In this document: piece after piece, positions 20,204 to 28,380 of the stretch
Layout of the letters: each line of letters opens with the position of its first letter
Numbering within the stretch: the first letter of the stretch is position 1
Origin: JAHJQQ01 sp032907525
GTDB taxonomy: Bacteria > Pseudomonadota > Gammaproteobacteria > Thiohalobacterales > Thiohalobacteraceae
Reading direction: 5' to 3'
DNA length: 64,000 nt
Assembly (NCBI GenBank): GCA_032907525.1
Contig: JAJJPM010000181.1
Coordinates: 1-64,000 of the forward strand
Made by a program: the position numbers and the translations under genes
The notes under the pieces: generated by a model
What the model was told of the DNA's origin: nothing
The model's input: only the letters and a program-made list of their open reading frames with translations
Database searches by the model: none

Positions 20204-21295
20204 TCAATCGATGGTGGCGGCGATGGTCGCGCCGCCGAGGCAGCGGTCATCCCGGTAGAAGACGACGGCCTGGCCCGGGGTGATGGCGCGCTGCGGCGTG
20301 TCGAAGTCGACCCGCAGTCGGCCGTCGGTTTCGCTCCGGACCGTGCAGGGCTGATCCGCCTGGCGGTAACGTATTTTGGCGGCACAGCGCAGCGGCAGGC
20401 GGGGCGGCACGGCGTCGATCCAGTGCGGTGTTTCGGCGCGCAGGGCGGGATGAAACAGTGCCGGATGATTCCTGCCCTGCACCACGATGAGGCGGTTGTG
20501 TTCGAGGTCCTTGCCGGCGACGTACCAGGGTTCGCCGGTATCGCCGCGGCGTCCGCCGATGCCCAGTCCCTGGCGCTGTCCATGGGTATGGAACATGAGC
20601 CCCTGGTGCCTGCCGACGACCGTGCCGTCGAGGTCGACGATGTCGCCCGGCCGGGCCGGCAGATACCGCGCCAGAAACGCGTTGAACCGGCGTTCGCCGA
20701 TGAAGCAGATGCCGGTGCTGTCCTTCTTGGCGTGGTTGGGCAGGCCCGCCCGTTCGGCGATGCGGCGGACCTCCGCCTTGTGCAGTTCACCCAGCGGGAA
20801 CAGCGCGCGCGCGAGCTGCGACTGGTCGAGCAGGTGCAGGAAATAGCTCTGATCCTTGTCGGGGTCGCGGCCCTTGCACAGATGCACGCCATCCTCGGAA
20901 CGTTCCAGGCGCGCATAGTGGCCGGTGGCGATGAAGTCCGCGCCGAGGCCCAGGGCATAGTCCAGGAACGCGTGGAACTTGATCTCCTTGTTGCACATCA
21001 CGTCCGGGTTCGGCGTGCGGCCGGCGCGGTATTCGGCGAGGAAATAGGTGAACACGCGGTCCCAGTACTCCGTGGAGAAACTGATGCGGTGGAGCCGGAT
21101 GCCGAGTCGCCGTGCGACCGCCTCGGCATCGGCGAGGTCCTCCGCGGCGGGACAATGGCCGGCCGCGTCGTCCTCGTCCCAGTTCTTCATGAACAGGCCC
21201 TCGACCGCATGGCCCTCTTCCAGCAGACGCAGGGCGGCGACGGCCGAATCGACGCCGCCGGAGAGGCCGACGATGACGCGCCCGCGCCGGTTCAC
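20204..21295 (-). CDS. mnmA: tRNA-specific 2-thiouridylase
   Basis: Adds sulfur to U34 of tRNA Lys, Glu and Gln, taking persulfide sulfur from the Tus relay. 363 residues from a GTG start at 21295 that overlaps the preceding stop as GTGA. The PP-loop SGGVDSAVAA is at about residues 10-19. FMKNWDEDD and the catalytic Cys pair (GHCPAAED near the N-terminus, TGICFIGER in the middle) are present, with a C-terminal beta-barrel. Because TusE (a DsrC relative) is the immediate sulfur donor in E. coli, the tandem DsrC/TusE protein at 47 kb could in principle be linked, though nothing here proves it. Confidence 0.95.
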   Translation of the reverse strand: MNRRGRVIVGLSGGVDSAVAALRLLEEGHAVEGLFMKNWDEDDAAGHCPAAEDLADAEAVARRLGIRLHRISFSTEYWDRVFTYFLAEYRAGRTPNPDVMCNKEIKFHAFLDYALGLGADFIATGHYARLERSEDGVHLCKGRDPDKDQSYFLHLLDQSQLARALFPLGELHKAEVRRIAERAGLPNHAKKDSTGICFIGERRFNAFLARYLPARPGDIVDLDGTVVGRHQGLMFHTHGQRQGLGIGGRRGDTGEPWYVAGKDLEHNRLIVVQGRNHPALFHPALRAETPHWIDAVPPRLPLRCAAKIRYRQADQPCTVRSETDGRLRVDFDTPQRAITPGQAVVFYRDDRCLGGATIAATID

Positions 21296-21891
21296 GGGTT
21301 CGCCCTCGCGGGCTTCCAGCCGCGGCGCCAGGCGCCCAGCTCGACGATGTACGGCGGATGCCCGTTCGCCTCGAACCAGCTGTCGACGGCGAATGCCGTG
21401 CCGGTGCCGCGTTCGGTGACGACGGCGGTGGTGTGGGGCCACCAGCCGGCGGGGATGGGCAGGCGGGTGGCCGGCATCGCCACGTCGTGGCGGCGCAGCC
21501 AGCCTTCGCGCTCGAACAGCCGCAGATAACGGGTGGTATTGGTCGACTCGTCGATGCAATCCATCTGCCCTTGTCGGAACGCCCCGGGGAAGGTCCCGCC
21601 GAGATCGCGATCGGTACCCGTGCGGCTGCCGACGTAGCGCTCCACAACGGCGATGCCGCGAGCGATCGCGGCCCGTTCCTGCGCCCCGTCGTCCGCGGAG
21701 GCGAAGATCCCGCCGAGTTCCGCCAGGATCCGCTCATCCAGGGGAACGATGGCGGTGGATGCGCAGCCGTGCTGGAAACACACTTCCAGGAAGCGTCCCG
21801 CGGCCGGCGGGGCATCGGCCGCCCACGCCGCGGAATGAGCGCCGAGGCCGGCCAGCAGGCCGTATGCCAGCAGTCGCGGGCGATCAGGCAT
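21292..21891 (-). CDS. Exported hypothetical protein with a Cys/His/Asp triad
   Basis: 199-residue protein with a signal peptide (about 1-25, AWA-AD). No name recognised. Cys112 (GQMDCIDESTNTT), His153 (WWPHTTAVV) and Asp170 (FAVDSWFEANG) occur in the order and approximate spacing of a transglutaminase-like cysteine peptidase triad, within a chain of matching size. This is an inference from pattern only. The ATG at 21891 overlaps the end of the Nudix gene by eight bases and its stop overlaps the mnmA start, so the three genes nudJ, this gene and mnmA are translationally coupled. Confidence 0.7.
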   Translation of the reverse strand: MPDRPRLLAYGLLAGLGAHSAAWAADAPPAAGRFLEVCFQHGCASTAIVPLDERILAELGGIFASADDGAQERAAIARGIAVVERYVGSRTGTDRDLGGTFPGAFRQGQMDCIDESTNTTRYLRLFEREGWLRRHDVAMPATRLPIPAGWWPHTTAVVTERGTGTAFAVDSWFEANGHPPYIVELGAWRRGWKPARANP

Positions 21892-22339
21892 CGGGCAGCA
21901 GGCTGACCAGCAGATCGAGCGGGTAGCGGCGTCCGGCCAGGTAGTCGTCGACACAGCGCAGGACCAGGGGGCTGCGCCATTGCGGCCGGCGCGCAACGAT
22001 CTCTTCGCGGGTCAGCCAGACCGCGCGTTCGATGCCGGTGTCGAGGACGGCGTCGGGGGCGGGCGTACCGACCTCGCCGCAGAAGGCGGTTCGCAGATAG
22101 GTGAGGCCCGAGCCCGGCACCCGCCAGAGATAGGTTCCCACCAGCGCTTCGGGCTCGAAGGGGTGCGCGGTCTCTTCGAGGGCCTCGCGTCTGACCGCCT
22201 GCACCAGCGTTTCATCGGGTTCCAGGTGCCCGGCGGGCTGGTTGATCCGCAGCTCGCCGTCGACATTTTCCTCGACCAGCAGAAAACGACCGTCCCGGTG
22301 CACGATGGCCGCGACCGTGATGTGGATGTTACGGTCCAT
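21884..22339 (-). CDS. nudJ: Nudix hydrolase, NudJ type
   Basis: 151-residue phosphatase of the NudJ (phosphatase YmfB) group, which acts on thiamine pyrophosphate precursors and nucleoside di- and triphosphates in E. coli. The Nudix box is GHLEPDETLVQAV followed by RREALEET; the final Gly of the generic motif is replaced by Ala-His, as I recall for several NudJ proteins. It opens a coupled operon nudJ-(exported protein)-mnmA-hflD; the nudJ-mnmA-hflD linkage is a common gammaproteobacterial pattern and supports the assignment. Confidence 0.88.
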   Translation of the reverse strand: MDRNIHITVAAIVHRDGRFLLVEENVDGELRINQPAGHLEPDETLVQAVRREALEETAHPFEPEALVGTYLWRVPGSGLTYLRTAFCGEVGTPAPDAVLDTGIERAVWLTREEIVARRPQWRSPLVLRCVDDYLAGRRYPLDLLVSLLPDA

Positions 22340-22714
22340 CGTTACGCGTCCTTGTCGGCCGAGCGCTCGGCGCGGCGTCGAACTGCGTCCGATTCTCGCG
22401 CCGGACAGGCCATTTATTTGCTTGAACTATCGATCGCATAAATTTGAAATCAAATGGAAAAACAAATTCCCGCCGGGAGCCGGTCCGGCGCCGGAAAAAT
22501 GCCGGGGACGGCATCCGCGAGCTTGACATTGCGCGGTGAGAAGGTAATAACTAGCGCATGACCTTGAACCGCCTCGCGCGGCTGCGGCATCCCGGGCGCC
22601 GATCGGAAGAATATCAGGCCTCGGCGGTGTCGCGGTAAAGCAGGGCATAAGAAAATTCCCGGGCGGCGTGAGGCCCCTGCGGATATCACAATAAACATGC
22701 GGAGGAGTTGCATC
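22340..22714. other. Intergenic region between nudJ and the DUF302 gene
   Basis: 375 bases without a convincing gene. It holds the divergent control regions of nudJ (-) and the DUF302 gene (+), an A-rich stretch at about 22435-22470, and short GC-rich hairpins such as atgccggggacggcat (about 22498-22513). The best signal is the promoter at 22523-22550, which would give a leader of about 158 bases before the DUF302 start. Confidence 0.5.
22523..22550 (+). promoter_or_regulatory. Predicted sigma-70 promoter of the DUF302 gene
   Basis: A perfect -35 hexamer TTGACA (22523-22528) is followed after 16 bases by TAATAA (22545-22550); an ATAACT hexamer at 18-base spacing is an alternative -10. The next gene on this strand starts at 22715. 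Confidence 0.5.
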
Positions 22715-23629
22715 ATGTTCCCATCCCTGAAGAAAGTCTGTCTGGCCGGAGCGATCTTCTTTGCGGCCGCCGGCACCAGCGTCGCTGCCGATACCCTGAA
22801 GCCGTTCACGCTTGCCTACACCACCGCTGGGGACATCCAGCAGGTCGCCGACGAAGTCAAGCAGAAGATCAGCGGCGCCGGTTTCGAAGTCGTCGGCTCC
22901 TATTCCCCCTACGAGGGCGCCCTGGTTCTGGCGATCACCAATGACGGCCTGAAGCAGGCGGCCGCCAGCTCCGAGTTCGGCGGCTACGCGGCCGGCCAGC
23001 GCGTCACCCTGACCAAGGTGGGCGACGAGATCCAGGTGTCCTACACCAATCCGCTGTACTACGGCAGCGCCTACCGCATCGAGGATACGGCCCACCTGCA
23101 GGCCGCCGCTGACGCCCTGCAGACGGCGCTGGGCAAGAAGGAGGAATTCGGCACCGGCGACAAGCAGCTGGCCGAGAAGGATCTGCGCAAGTATCACTAC
23201 ATGTTCGGCATGGAATACTTCGACGATCCCAGCGAGCTCGCGGAATACGACAGCCATGAAGAGGCCGTCGCCGCCGTCGAGGCCGGCCTGGCCGCCAACA
23301 AGGGCGGTGCCAGCAAGGTCTACCGTATCGACATCCCCGGCAAGAACGAGACCGTGTTCGGTGTCGCTCTGACGGACGGCTGCAGTGGCGATGAATACAT
23401 CATGAGCCGCGTCGATCGCGATCAGCTGCGTTCCACCGGCCACCTGCCCTATGAGATCCTGGTCTCCGACGGCGATGTCTACGCCCTCTATGCGCGTTTC
23501 CGCATCGCTATCAGCTGGCCGCATCTGCCGATGGTCGCCAGCGAGACGGGCGCCACCTTCTTCAACATCATGTGCGCCCCGAATGCCATCGAGGAAGCCC
23601 TCATCAAGGCGGCGGGCGGCGAAGTCTAA
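22715..23629 (+). CDS. Exported DUF302 domain protein
   Basis: 304-residue protein with a signal peptide (1-25, SVA-AD). The ATG at 22715 follows GGAGGAG by seven bases. Residues 26-160 match the DUF302 pattern (DIQQVADEVKQKISGAGFEVVGSY, then VTLTKVGDEIQVSYTNPLYYG). The second half (about 165-304) looks like a related or duplicated domain (LPYEILVSDGDVYALYARFRIAISWPHLP). DUF302 proteins are small periplasmic proteins of unknown biochemical role, frequent in sulfur oxidisers. The gene stands alone between its own promoter and terminator. Confidence 0.85.
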   Translation: MFPSLKKVCLAGAIFFAAAGTSVAADTLKPFTLAYTTAGDIQQVADEVKQKISGAGFEVVGSYSPYEGALVLAITNDGLKQAAASSEFGGYAAGQRVTLTKVGDEIQVSYTNPLYYGSAYRIEDTAHLQAAADALQTALGKKEEFGTGDKQLAEKDLRKYHYMFGMEYFDDPSELAEYDSHEEAVAAVEAGLAANKGGASKVYRIDIPGKNETVFGVALTDGCSGDEYIMSRVDRDQLRSTGHLPYEILVSDGDVYALYARFRIAISWPHLPMVASETGATFFNIMCAPNAIEEALIKAAGGEV

Positions 23630-23656
23630 ACCCCCGCGGTATTACCGCCCCATCCG

Positions 23657-23686
23657 AACCCCCGCTCCGGCGGGGGTTCTTTTTTG
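23657..23686 (+). terminator. Rho-independent terminator after the DUF302 gene
   Basis: aacccccg (23657-23664) pairs with cgggggtt (23671-23678) around a six-base loop, followed by ctttttt. It separates the DUF302 gene from icd. Confidence 0.88.
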
Positions 23687-23760
23687 GGTAACTCCCGCGT
23701 CGCGCCCCCGTACGGCGGATGGTAGAATCCGCAGCCGTTTTCACTTTTCGGGAATCTCCA

Positions 23761-25020
23761 ATGGCCTATCAGCACATCCAAGTTCCGGGCGAGGGCGAGC
23801 GCATCCGCGTCGGCGCCGGCAATGCCCTCACTGTGCCGGACCGTCCCATCATCCCCTTCATCGAAGGCGACGGCATCGGCATCGACGTGACGCCGGTGAT
23901 GCGCAAGGTGGTGGATGCCGCCGTAGAGCGCGCCTACGGCGGGCAGCGCCGGATCGCCTGGATGGAGCTCTACGCCGGCGAAAAGGCCAACCGCCTCTAT
24001 GGCGGCAACGTCTGGCTGCCCGAGGAAACCATCGATGCCATCCGGGAATTCTCCGTGGCCATCAAGGGGCCGCTGATGACGCCGGTCGGCGGGGGGATCC
24101 GCTCGCTCAACGTCACGCTGCGGCAGGATCTGGACCTGTACGTCTGTCTGCGGCCGGTGCGCTACTACACGGGGACGCCCAGTCCGCTCAAGGAGCCGGA
24201 AAAGACCGACATGGTGATCTTCCGTGAGAACTCGGAAGACATCTACGCCGGCATCGAATGGCCCGCAGGAAGTCCCGAGGTGGCCAAGGTCATCAAGTTC
24301 CTGCAGGACGAAATGGGCGTGACCAAGATCCGTTTCCCCGAGACCTCGGGCATCGGCATCAAGCCGGTGTCGAAGGAGGGGACGGTGCGCCTGGTGCGGA
24401 AGGCGATCCAGTACGCCATCGACCAGGACCGCGACTCGGTGACCCTGGTGCACAAGGGCAATATCATGAAATTCACGGAGGGCGCCTTCAAGAACTGGGG
24501 TTATGAACTCGCCCGCGAGGAATTCGGGGCGCAGGAAAAGACCGGGGGCGGTCCCTTGAGTTTCACCAACCCCCGTACCGGGCGGGAAATCGTCATCAAG
24601 GACGTCATCGCCGATGCGTTCCTGCAGCAGATCCTGCTGAAGCCCGAGGCCTCCAGTGTGATCGCCACCCTCAATCTGAACGGCGACTACATCTCCGACG
24701 CCCTGGCGGCGCAGGTGGGCGGCATCGGGATCGCGCCAGGCGCCAATCTTTCGGATACGGTCGGGGTCTTCGAAGCCACTCACGGCACGGCACCGGACAT
24801 CGCCGGCCAGGGCAAGGCCAATCCGGGGTCGTTGATTCTGTCGGCGGAGATGATGCTGCGCCACCTCGGCTGGCAGGAAGCGGCCGAGCTGATCGTGGCC
24901 GGCGTATCAGGCGCGATCGCGGCCAAGACGGTGACGGGTGACCTCGCTCGTGCCATGACCGGCGCGCAGGAGCTGTCGTCCGCGCAGTTCGGCGATGCGG
25001 TCATCGCCAAGATGGCCTGA
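23761..25020 (+). CDS. icd: Isocitrate dehydrogenase, predicted NAD-dependent
   Basis: Oxidative decarboxylation of isocitrate to 2-oxoglutarate. 419 residues and colinear with E. coli Icd throughout: IIPFIEGDGIGIDVTP, GGGIRSLNVTLRQ (the Ser of the AceK phosphorylation loop is kept), FRENSEDIYAGIEW and HKGNIMKFTEGAFK. At the cofactor pocket, E. coli K344-Y345-(x5)-V351 is replaced by Asp346-Ile347 and Ala (HGTAPDIAGQGKANPG), and Y391 by Gly, while R395 is kept. Asp-Ile at this position is the known determinant of NAD+ use, so NAD dependence is predicted. A TAGAAT -10-like hexamer lies at 23723-23728. Convergent with the cold-shock gene. Confidence 0.94.
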   Translation: MAYQHIQVPGEGERIRVGAGNALTVPDRPIIPFIEGDGIGIDVTPVMRKVVDAAVERAYGGQRRIAWMELYAGEKANRLYGGNVWLPEETIDAIREFSVAIKGPLMTPVGGGIRSLNVTLRQDLDLYVCLRPVRYYTGTPSPLKEPEKTDMVIFRENSEDIYAGIEWPAGSPEVAKVIKFLQDEMGVTKIRFPETSGIGIKPVSKEGTVRLVRKAIQYAIDQDRDSVTLVHKGNIMKFTEGAFKNWGYELAREEFGAQEKTGGGPLSFTNPRTGREIVIKDVIADAFLQQILLKPEASSVIATLNLNGDYISDALAAQVGGIGIAPGANLSDTVGVFEATHGTAPDIAGQGKANPGSLILSAEMMLRHLGWQEAAELIVAGVSGAIAAKTVTGDLARAMTGAQELSSAQFGDAVIAKMA

Positions 25021-25048
25021 ATGGGAAAACGACGGGAATAAGAACTCT

Positions 25049-25082
25049 CACCGCCCCTTGCGCCTACCGCAGGGGGCGGGTG
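25049..25082 (-). terminator. Probable terminator of the cold-shock gene
   Basis: A GC-rich imperfect hairpin lies between the convergent icd and cold-shock genes: caccgcccc (25049-25057) with gggggcgggtg (25072-25082). On the minus strand it is followed by gagagttcttatt, a moderately T-rich tail; on the plus strand no T-run follows. Confidence 0.45.
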
Positions 25083-25122
25083 GGAAAGCCCTGATGCTGC
25101 GACCCGCCGGGGCGGGCCGGTG

Positions 25123-25332
25123 TCAGGCGCCCGGCGCGCGGATCCGCGAGGCCTGCAGCCCCTTCGGACCTTCGCTGATCTCGAACTCGACCTTCTGGCC
25201 TTCCTTCAGCGTGCGATAGCCTTCGGCCTCGATCGCGGAGAAGTGTGCGAATACGTCTTCCCCGCCTCCATCCGGAGAGATGAATCCATACCCCTTGGCG
25301 TTACTGAACCACTTGACCGTACCTGTTGCCAT
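25123..25332 (-). CDS. Cold-shock domain protein, CspA family
   Basis: 69-residue single-stranded nucleic-acid-binding protein. The ATG at 25332 begins MATGTVKWFSNAKGYGFI, containing the RNP1-like KGYGFI; DVFAHFSAIEAEGYRTL contains RNP2. Longer frames upstream are in the leader. The protein ends ASRIRAPGA. It probably acts as an RNA chaperone. The upstream gap is long (about 360 bases to clpS), consistent with the long structured leaders typical of cold-shock genes. Confidence 0.94.
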   Translation of the reverse strand: MATGTVKWFSNAKGYGFISPDGGGEDVFAHFSAIEAEGYRTLKEGQKVEFEISEGPKGLQASRIRAPGA

Positions 25333-25696
25333 GACTGCGGTTACCTCGCTCACATCTGCGGATTTCTCTATCCGCTTCGTATTGTTCCGACCCCGGCTGC
25401 CGGGGAATCCGCCCAGCGTCCGGAATCTCCTCCTTCTCCAGCACGCAAGAATGCGCCGATTACAACTTTCATCCAACAGACTAAAATAGTCAAGTATTCA
25501 GCGGCTTCAACCCCCGGCTTCAACCCCCACGGGTGTCGAGCTGTACGGCGTCGGTCGGCAAGCTCCCCGGGGATCAGGGCCCGTGGCGCAAATTGCGTCC
25601 GGTACTCGGACTGTGATAGGTCTAGACGCAGGGGTCCGCTGGAGCCTCACCGCAGGCGGAGGCCCTGCGCCGACAGGATTCGGTTAGACTTGGCAC
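25333..25696. other. Divergent control region between the cold-shock gene and clpS
   Basis: 364 bases with no gene. Read from the cold-shock side it has a possible long leader containing GGAGGAG at about 25425-25431 and the hairpin cccggctgccgggg at about 25391-25404. A palindrome GACTAAAATAGTC (25480-25492) is described separately. A direct repeat ggcttcaaccccc occurs twice at about 25502-25527. The clpS side contains TTGCGT (about 25596) with only a weak -10. Confidence 0.5.
25480..25498. promoter_or_regulatory. Possible IscR type-1-like operator
   Basis: On the minus strand this reads ATACTTGACT-ATTTT-AGTC, matching the left half and core of the IscR type 1 consensus (ATASYYGACTRWWWYAGTCRRSTAT) at 19 positions; the last six positions do not match. 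It includes TTGACT, a possible -35. No iscR gene is in the window, and the match may be coincidental. Confidence 0.3.
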
Positions 25697-26020
25697 ATGG
25701 CAAACGAATTCACGCAGCGGGGCAGTGAAGACGGGCTGGCCGTCCAGGAGTCGAAGCCCAAACTCAAACCGCCGCCGCTCTACAAGGTGGTACTGCTCAA
25801 CGATGACTACACCCCAATGGAGTTCGTCGTGCAGGTACTGGAAACTTTTTTCGGCATGAGTCGGGAGAAGGCGACCCAGATCATGCTGCATGTACACACG
25901 CGCGGCAAAGGCGTGTGCGGGGTTTTTACCCGGGAAATCGCCGAGACCAAAGTCGCACAGGTCAGCGAATACGCGCGGCGTCACCAACATCCCCTGTTGT
26001 GCACCATGGAAGAGGCCTAG
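25697..26020 (+). CDS. clpS: ATP-dependent Clp protease adaptor ClpS
   Basis: N-recognin that delivers proteins with destabilising N-terminal residues to ClpAP. 107 residues: an unstructured N-terminal extension (1-28), then PPPLYKVVLLNDDYTPMEFV, the binding-pocket segment with the Asn-Asp-Asp gate. The helix with the Met of MEFVVQVLE follows, as does HTRGKGVCGVFTREIAETK with the pocket His. It lies 20 bases upstream of clpA, the standard arrangement. The bpt and aat genes that create N-degrons are 3-5 kb away. Confidence 0.95.
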   Translation: MANEFTQRGSEDGLAVQESKPKLKPPPLYKVVLLNDDYTPMEFVVQVLETFFGMSREKATQIMLHVHTRGKGVCGVFTREIAETKVAQVSEYARRHQHPLLCTMEEA

Positions 26021-26040
26021 GGGAGGGCGAGGTACATCTT

Positions 26041-28302
26041 ATGCTGAGCAAGGAACTGGAATTCACCCTTAATCTCGCATTCAAGGAAGCGCGCGAGAAA
26101 CGTCACGAGTTCATGACCGTGGAACACCTGCTGCTGGCTCTCCTGGACAATCCGGCCGCAGCCGAGGTGTTGCGGGCCTGCGGCGCGGATATGCAGGCAC
26201 TCAAGCGCGACCTGATCAGTTTCCTGGAGGAGACCACACCGGTATTGCCGATCCAGGACGCGCGCGAGACCCAGCCCACCCTGGGCTTCCAGCGCGTGCT
26301 GCAGCGCGCCGTGTTCCATGTGCAGTCGTCGGGCAAGAAGGAAGTCACGGGTGCGAACGTGCTGGTGGCGATCTACAGCGAGCAGGAATCGCAGGCTGTC
26401 TACTTCCTCAACAAGCAGAACGTCAGCCGCCTGGATGTGGTGAACTACATCTCCCACGGTATTTCCAAAGTCGCCGGCGAGCAGAATGAGGAACTCTCGA
26501 CCGGTTCCGGCGAGGAGGGTGAAGCCGCCGAGAGCGGACCGCGCAAGCCCCTGGAGAGCTTCGCCACCAACCTCAATGAAATGGCCCGCCGCGGCAAGAT
26601 CGATCCGCTGATCGGCCGCCGCGAGGAAATCGAGCGCACGGTGCAGATCCTCTGCCGGCGCCGCAAGAACAACCCGCTGTTCGTCGGCGAGGCCGGTGTC
26701 GGGAAGACCGCGCTGGCCGAGGGCCTCGCACGCATGATCGTGGACGGCGAGGTTCCGGAGATCCTGCGGGACGCGACCATCTATTCGCTGGATCTGGGCG
26801 CGCTGGTCGCCGGCACCAAGTACCGCGGCGATTTCGAGAAGCGTCTGAAAGGCGTGCTCGCCCAGCTGAAGAAGGAGCCGGGCGCGATCCTGTTCATCGA
26901 CGAGATCCACACCATCATCGGCGCGGGCGCGGCCTCCGGCGGCGTGATGGACGCCTCCAATCTGATCAAGCCCATGCTTGCCTCGGGCGAGCTGAAATGC
27001 ATCGGCTCGACGACCTATCAGGAGTACCGCGGCATCTTCGAAAAGGATCGCGCCCTGGCGCGGCGCTTCCAGAAGATCGATGTGCGCGAGCCCACGGTCG
27101 AGGAGACCGTGCAGATTCTGAAAGGTCTGAAGACGGCGTTCGAAGAGCACCACAACGTACGCTATTCGCCCAAGGCGCTGCGCGCCGCGGCCGAACTGGC
27201 GGACCGCTACATCACCGACCGGCATCTGCCCGACAAGGCCATCGACGTGATCGACGAGGCCGGCGCCAACCAGCGTATGCAGCCGCCGTCGAAGCGCAAG
27301 AAGACCATAGGCACGGCGGACATCGAGTCGATCGTCGCGAAGATCGCGCGCATTCCGCCGAAGAGCGTCTCGTCCTCCGACAAGGACAAGCTCCGCACCC
27401 TGAGTCGCGACCTCAAGATGGTCGTCTATGGTCAGGACGAGCCGATCGAGGCCCTGGCCTCGGCCATCAAGATGTCCCGCTCGGGTCTGGGCAACGAACA
27501 GAAGCCGATCGGCTCGTTCCTGTTCGCGGGCCCGACCGGTGTGGGCAAGACCGAAGTCAGCCGTCAGCTGGCCATGACACTGGGCATCGAGCTCATCCGT
27601 TTCGACATGTCCGAGTACATGGAGCGGCACACCGTGTCGCGGCTGATCGGCGCGCCGCCCGGCTATGTCGGTTTCGATCAGGGCGGGTTGCTCACCGACG
27701 CCGTGCTGAAGCATCCGCATTCGGTGCTGCTGCTGGACGAGATCGAGAAGGCGCATCCCGAAGTGTTCAATCTGCTGCTGCAGGTCATGGATCATGGCAC
27801 GCTGACGGACAACAACGGCCGCAAGGCCGACTTCCGCAACGTCATCATCATCATGACGACCAACGCGGGTGCGCAGGAAATGGATCGGCCGTCCATCGGC
27901 TTCACCGCTCAGGATCATGCCAGCGACGGCATGGAGGCGATCAAACGGCTGTTCACGCCGGAGTTCCGCAACCGTCTGGATGCGATCATCCAGTTCAAGC
28001 CGCTCGACCCGACGGTTGTCGCGCAGGTGGTCAACAAGTTCATCTACGAGCTGGAGGCGCAGCTCGCGGACCGCAACGTCAGCATCGACATCGACGAGGC
28101 GGCGCGGCTGTGGCTGGCCGAGAAAGGCTACGATCCGAAGATGGGCGCGCGTCCGATGGCGCGGGTCATGCAGGAGCACATCAAGCGCCCGCTCGCCGAC
28201 GAACTGCTGTTCGGGCGGCTCGCGCACGGCGGCCACGTGGACGTACGGGTCGAGAACGACGCTCTGGTGCTGGAGATCGAGACGGAGGCGGAAAAGGCAT
28301 GA
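26041..28302 (+). CDS. clpA: ATP-dependent Clp protease ATP-binding subunit ClpA
   Basis: AAA+ unfoldase that feeds ClpP; 753 residues from ATG 26041 (MLSKELEFTLNLAFKEAR). The Clp N-domain spans 1-145. The first AAA+ module has Walker A GEAGVGKTA and Walker B ILFIDEIH. The second has Walker A GPTGVGKTE, Walker B LLLDEIEKAHPEV and sensor motifs in VIIIMTTNAGAQEMDRPSIGF. The linker lacks the ClpB-type coiled-coil M-domain, so it is ClpA rather than ClpB. The start is 20 bases after clpS. Confidence 0.96.
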   Translation: MLSKELEFTLNLAFKEAREKRHEFMTVEHLLLALLDNPAAAEVLRACGADMQALKRDLISFLEETTPVLPIQDARETQPTLGFQRVLQRAVFHVQSSGKKEVTGANVLVAIYSEQESQAVYFLNKQNVSRLDVVNYISHGISKVAGEQNEELSTGSGEEGEAAESGPRKPLESFATNLNEMARRGKIDPLIGRREEIERTVQILCRRRKNNPLFVGEAGVGKTALAEGLARMIVDGEVPEILRDATIYSLDLGALVAGTKYRGDFEKRLKGVLAQLKKEPGAILFIDEIHTIIGAGAASGGVMDASNLIKPMLASGELKCIGSTTYQEYRGIFEKDRALARRFQKIDVREPTVEETVQILKGLKTAFEEHHNVRYSPKALRAAAELADRYITDRHLPDKAIDVIDEAGANQRMQPPSKRKKTIGTADIESIVAKIARIPPKSVSSSDKDKLRTLSRDLKMVVYGQDEPIEALASAIKMSRSGLGNEQKPIGSFLFAGPTGVGKTEVSRQLAMTLGIELIRFDMSEYMERHTVSRLIGAPPGYVGFDQGGLLTDAVLKHPHSVLLLDEIEKAHPEVFNLLLQVMDHGTLTDNNGRKADFRNVIIIMTTNAGAQEMDRPSIGFTAQDHASDGMEAIKRLFTPEFRNRLDAIIQFKPLDPTVVAQVVNKFIYELEAQLADRNVSIDIDEAARLWLAEKGYDPKMGARPMARVMQEHIKRPLADELLFGRLAHGGHVDVRVENDALVLEIETEAEKA

Positions 28303-28312
28303 TCGGTGCGCC

Positions 28313-28331
28313 GCGCCGGCCATTCCGGCGC
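28313..28331. terminator. Possible bidirectional hairpin terminator between clpA and the CBS gene
   Basis: gcgccgg (28313-28319) and ccggcgc (28325-28331) form a seven-pair GC stem between convergent genes. There is no T-run on either side, so termination function is uncertain. Confidence 0.3.
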
Positions 28332-28380
28332 GACGTAGCGATCGTTTCGGGAGTATCCCCGGCCGTGATGCGGACCCCGA

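Noticed and set aside
22558..22638. A 26-codon open frame starting right at the predicted transcript start of the DUF302 gene
   Set aside because: It would be a leaderless peptide, but there is no ribosome site, no similarity and no repeat of regulatory codons; chance is more likely.
26017..28323. A 768-codon minus-strand frame opposite clpA
   Set aside because: Antisense shadow; clpA itself has complete Walker motifs and the clpS linkage.
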